From Bacteroidaceae bacterium (GTDB taxonomy: Bacteria; Bacteroidota; Bacteroidia; Bacteroidales; Bacteroidaceae), in NCBI GenBank assembly GCA_900772575.1, contig CAAHEN010000137.1:1-7319 (forward strand): a DNA stretch of 7,319 nucleotides, written 5' to 3'. Positions 5,621-7,319 of this stretch are shown here, piece by piece (within the stretch, counting starts at the first letter, position 1; each line of letters begins with the position of its first letter). Position numbers and translations under genes: made by a program. The notes beneath the pieces are model-generated. The model ran no database searches, was not told where the DNA came from, and saw only the letters and a program-made list of their open reading frames with translations.

Positions 5621-7054
5621 TTACTCCTCAGGCACCGTCCAGCCGGCAGCGGCGGCGATGCGCAGGGGTATCTGTGTGTTGTCTATCTTGCCGATGAAGC
5701 GCTCGGCACCGGCGCCGATGGCGAAGACGGGGACATAGCCGTTGGAGTGGCCACCGCTCTGCCAGCCGATGAGGGTGCACTCGGCCATGGTGCGGCGGGC
5801 GGCGTCGGCGATGCCGTCGAGCTTGGCGTAGAGGTTCGATGAGCCCTTGTCGCGTCCGGCGACAAACTCGTCGTAGACGCGGCGCATGCGCTTGGTCTGG
5901 TGGTCGTTGAGCTTGACGCCCTGCCAGAAGCCCCAGTTGTCCTTCAGGTCCTTCTCCACGCGCTCCCAGGTGAATTTGTCGCCGAGGCGCTTGTGCAGGC
6001 GGTTGAGGTGGCGAGAGTATTCCTCGGCGCTCATCTTCTGGAAGCGGAAAAGGTCGGTGTGGAGCTCATACGGGCCACGGCCCAGAGCGATGCCGCCCGT
6101 CTCGTGGTCGGCGCTGATGACGATGAGCGTCTCGTCGGGATGCTGCTCATAGAACTCATAGGCCACGCGCACGGCCTGGTCCAGGTCGGCGACCTCCTTG
6201 AAGGCCGTCGCGGCGTCGTTGGCATGGCAGGCATAGTCCACCTTGCCGCCCTCGACCATGAGGAAGAAACCGTCCTTGACCGCCTGCTTCTGGGTGAGAA
6301 ACGAGGTGGCGGCACGGGTGATCTCAGTCAGTGTCAGGTCACCGTCGCGGCGGTCGATGGCATAGGGCAGGCAGGTGCGGTCGCCGTTGCTCGGCTGCTC
6401 CGGTTGCAGGAGAATCATGCGGCCGGCGTTCTTGCGGGCCTTCAGGTAGCTCTTGTAACCGCGCACCACGGTGTAGCCCTCCTGGGCGCAGCGCTCGAAG
6501 AGGTTGGCAAACGCGGTGGTGTCGGCCTTGTCGGTTGGCTTGCGGAAGTCAGAGCCGGCGTAGAAGTCGAAGCCGGCACGGATGAGATCCTTGCCAATCT
6601 CGTGATACATGTTGCGGTCGGGGACGTGGGCGTAGAACGAGGCCGGCGTTGCGTGATCCACGGATACATTGGTGGTGATGCCGACGGCGGCTCCGGCCTG
6701 CTGTGCCCAGACGGCGACACTCGTGACGGGGGTCTTCAGGTCGGCTTCGAGGCCGAGCGTCCCGTTCTTCGTCTTCTTGCCCGTGGCCAGCGCCGTGCCG
6801 GCGGCGGCAGAGTCCGTCACGCCGTTGGTGGCAGAGAAGGTGGTCACCAGACCGACGGCGGGAAACGAGGTGAAGAGCAGCGGCTCCACACCGATGCGCC
6901 CTTGCAGGGCAGCCTGCCAGGTCTCCGTGCCGTTGACTTGGTTGACGCCCATGCCGTCACCGATGAAGAAGAACACGTACTTCGCCCTGCCGTGGGCGAA
7001 GGCTGATACGGCCAGCAATAGGACGGCGGCCAGCGTCAGGAATCTGCGTTTCAT
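5621..7054 (-). CDS. Secreted alkaline phosphatase, PhoA superfamily
   Basis: A 477-residue exported phosphomonoesterase, likely periplasmic, releasing phosphate from organic esters. A Sec signal peptide is clear: MKRR, a hydrophobic core LTLAAVLLLAVSAFA, and a probable cut near residue 20 (AFA/HG). Metal and catalytic residues follow the PhoA order: Asp33 in FIGDGMG; nucleophile Ser82 in TDSAAAGTA; Asp133-His134 in VDHATP; Glu268 in MVEGG; Asp273 and His277 in KVDYACHAND; Asp316-His317 in SADHETGG; and His436 in GGHSNG. Compared with E. coli PhoA, the D153 position is His134 and the K328 position is Tyr274; such changes occur in other family branches. The gene is complete and the ATG directly precedes the signal peptide. 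A TAATTTTG promoter element lies 45 nt upstream, and a hairpin 14 nt past the stop suggests a monocistronic transcript. Phosphate-starvation control is plausible, but no Pho-box-like site was recognised. Confidence 0.95.
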   Translation of the reverse strand: MKRRFLTLAAVLLLAVSAFAHGRAKYVFFFIGDGMGVNQVNGTETWQAALQGRIGVEPLLFTSFPAVGLVTTFSATNGVTDSAAAGTALATGKKTKNGTLGLEADLKTPVTSVAVWAQQAGAAVGITTNVSVDHATPASFYAHVPDRNMYHEIGKDLIRAGFDFYAGSDFRKPTDKADTTAFANLFERCAQEGYTVVRGYKSYLKARKNAGRMILLQPEQPSNGDRTCLPYAIDRRDGDLTLTEITRAATSFLTQKQAVKDGFFLMVEGGKVDYACHANDAATAFKEVADLDQAVRVAYEFYEQHPDETLIVISADHETGGIALGRGPYELHTDLFRFQKMSAEEYSRHLNRLHKRLGDKFTWERVEKDLKDNWGFWQGVKLNDHQTKRMRRVYDEFVAGRDKGSSNLYAKLDGIADAARRTMAECTLIGWQSGGHSNGYVPVFAIGAGAERFIGKIDNTQIPLRIAAAAGWTVPEE

Positions 7055-7099
7055 GAATCTATGATGATAAGTTCGGATTGTGCTGCGTTATTGCAATCG

Positions 7100-7130
7100 C
7101 AAAATTATCCATTTTTTCGTGACGCCTGAA
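7100..7130 (-). promoter_or_regulatory. Candidate Bacteroidetes-type promoter for the alkaline phosphatase gene
   Basis: On the minus strand TAATTTTG (7100-7107) matches TAnnTTTG exactly, with a partial -33-like TTCA (7127-7130) at 19-nt spacing. The predicted leader is about 40 nt. A small 8-bp palindrome, ATTGCAAT (7090-7097), lies at the expected start-site region. The -7 match is direct; activity is inferred. Confidence 0.55.
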
Positions 7131-7193
7131 GCTTTGGTGGCCTTTTCTCCATTAAATATCCATGAAACCTGTGGCCATCTCGGCGACTTTCCC

Positions 7194-7201
7194 TAATTTT
7201 G
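7194..7201 (+). promoter_or_regulatory. Candidate -7 promoter element for the rightward gene
   Basis: TAATTTTG on the plus strand matches the Bacteroidetes -7 consensus and is the same 8-mer used on the opposite strand at 7100-7107. It ends 26 nt before the ATG at 7228, much like the ffh arrangement (24 nt). No convincing -33 TTTG is seen 19-21 nt upstream (the bases there are G/T mixed), so the element is weaker evidence than its -7 match alone suggests. Confidence 0.45.
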
Positions 7202-7227
7202 CTCCGCAAACTAGACACGCAAAAGCC

Positions 7228-7319
7228 ATGACAGATCAAGACAACAACATCTATCACATCGAGGAGCAGCCTGAGGCTGCGGCACAACAGCCTGAGGCTG
7301 CGACACAAGAAACCGCCGC
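7228..7319 (+). CDS. Unidentified protein, N-terminal fragment with acidic Gln/Pro/Glu/Ala-rich repeat
   Basis: An ATG at 7228-7230 opens a frame that stays open to the window end, 30 codons plus 2 bases. The visible protein starts MTDQDNNIYHIEEQ and then has two tandem heptads, QPEAAAQ and QPEAATQ, followed by ETA. It is hydrophilic and probably disordered, with no signal peptide or membrane helix in the visible part. It is divergent from the phosphatase gene. The in-frame repeat, the promoter element upstream and the lack of any competing gene support a real start. The family cannot be assigned from this fragment; it could be a flexible N-terminal tail on almost any cytosolic or membrane protein. 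Confidence 0.6.
   Translation, partial: MTDQDNNIYHIEEQPEAAAQQPEAATQETA
7267..7308 (+). repeat. Two-copy 21-bp tandem repeat inside the rightward gene
   Basis: Positions 7267-7287 and 7288-7308 are the same 21-bp unit, differing at one base (7282 G versus 7303 A), which changes Ala to Thr in the encoded heptad. The unit length is a multiple of three, so copy-number change would keep the frame. The array may continue in degenerate form beyond the window. Confidence 0.85.

Noticed and set aside
5900..7006. A 368-codon plus-strand open frame opposite the alkaline phosphatase gene
   Set aside because: It is the complementary frame of a gene with all PhoA catalytic residues; its composition is typical of a GC-rich shadow frame and no recognisable domain is present.
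7105..7308. A 67-codon minus-strand open frame across the divergent intergenic region
   Set aside because: Its Leu/Arg/Ser/Cys repeats are the reverse reading of the 21-bp tandem repeat, and it crosses both candidate promoters.
1..7319. Mobile elements, CRISPR arrays, tRNA/rRNA genes, toxin-antitoxin or defence modules
   Set aside because: No transposase or integrase motifs, direct-repeat arrays, cloverleaf sequences or defence-gene signatures were seen on either strand; the gaps are nearly all under about 110 nt.

Overview
The window looks like chromosomal core-genome DNA from a fairly GC-rich member of the Bacteroidales (Prevotella/Bacteroides-like). Three things point there. Candidate promoters match the Bacteroidetes -7 consensus TAnnTTTG (TAACTTTG before ffh; TAATTTTG before the phosphatase and before the rightward gene). 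Most genes lack a clear Shine-Dalgarno sequence. The protein variants also fit: a zinc-cysteine-poor class III-like sirtuin, a 7TM-HD protein and an FolD next to Ffh. Genus cannot be fixed from this sequence alone.

Six of the seven genes are on the minus strand. In transcription order (right to left) they are: a secreted PhoA-superfamily alkaline phosphatase (7054-5621), a Sir2 NAD-dependent deacylase (5514-4810), a 7TM-HD membrane phosphodiesterase of the PgpH type (4756-2633), the signal recognition particle GTPase Ffh (2521-1163), FolD (1138-260), and the first 69 residues of a probable ComEC/Rec2 DNA-uptake channel (208 to beyond position 1). One gene runs rightward from 7228 and is cut by the window end; only 30 residues are visible and they are not assignable.

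Transcription probably falls into four blocks: (a) phosphatase, promoter at about 7100-7130, ending at a long hairpin 14 nt past its stop; (b) sirtuin plus 7TM-HD gene, 53 nt apart, no promoter of their own visible, ending at a second long hairpin 16 nt past the HD stop; (c) ffh-folD-comEC, with a candidate promoter directly below that hairpin and gaps of 24 and 51 nt; (d) the divergent rightward gene. By function the genes cover housekeeping protein targeting and one-carbon metabolism (Ffh, FolD), DNA uptake (ComEC), cyclic-dinucleotide turnover (HD protein, inferred), protein deacylation (Sir2) and periplasmic phosphate scavenging (phosphatase).

No mobile element, CRISPR array, tRNA, rRNA or clearly novel multi-gene system is visible. 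The points most worth a second look are two long intergenic hairpins placed just after stop codons without U-tracts, one of which overlaps the ffh promoter, and a sirtuin with Leu where CobB/SIRT5 enzymes carry the acyl-binding Arg. There is no gene-free stretch over 300 bases; the longest is the 173-nt divergent intergenic region at 7055-7227.
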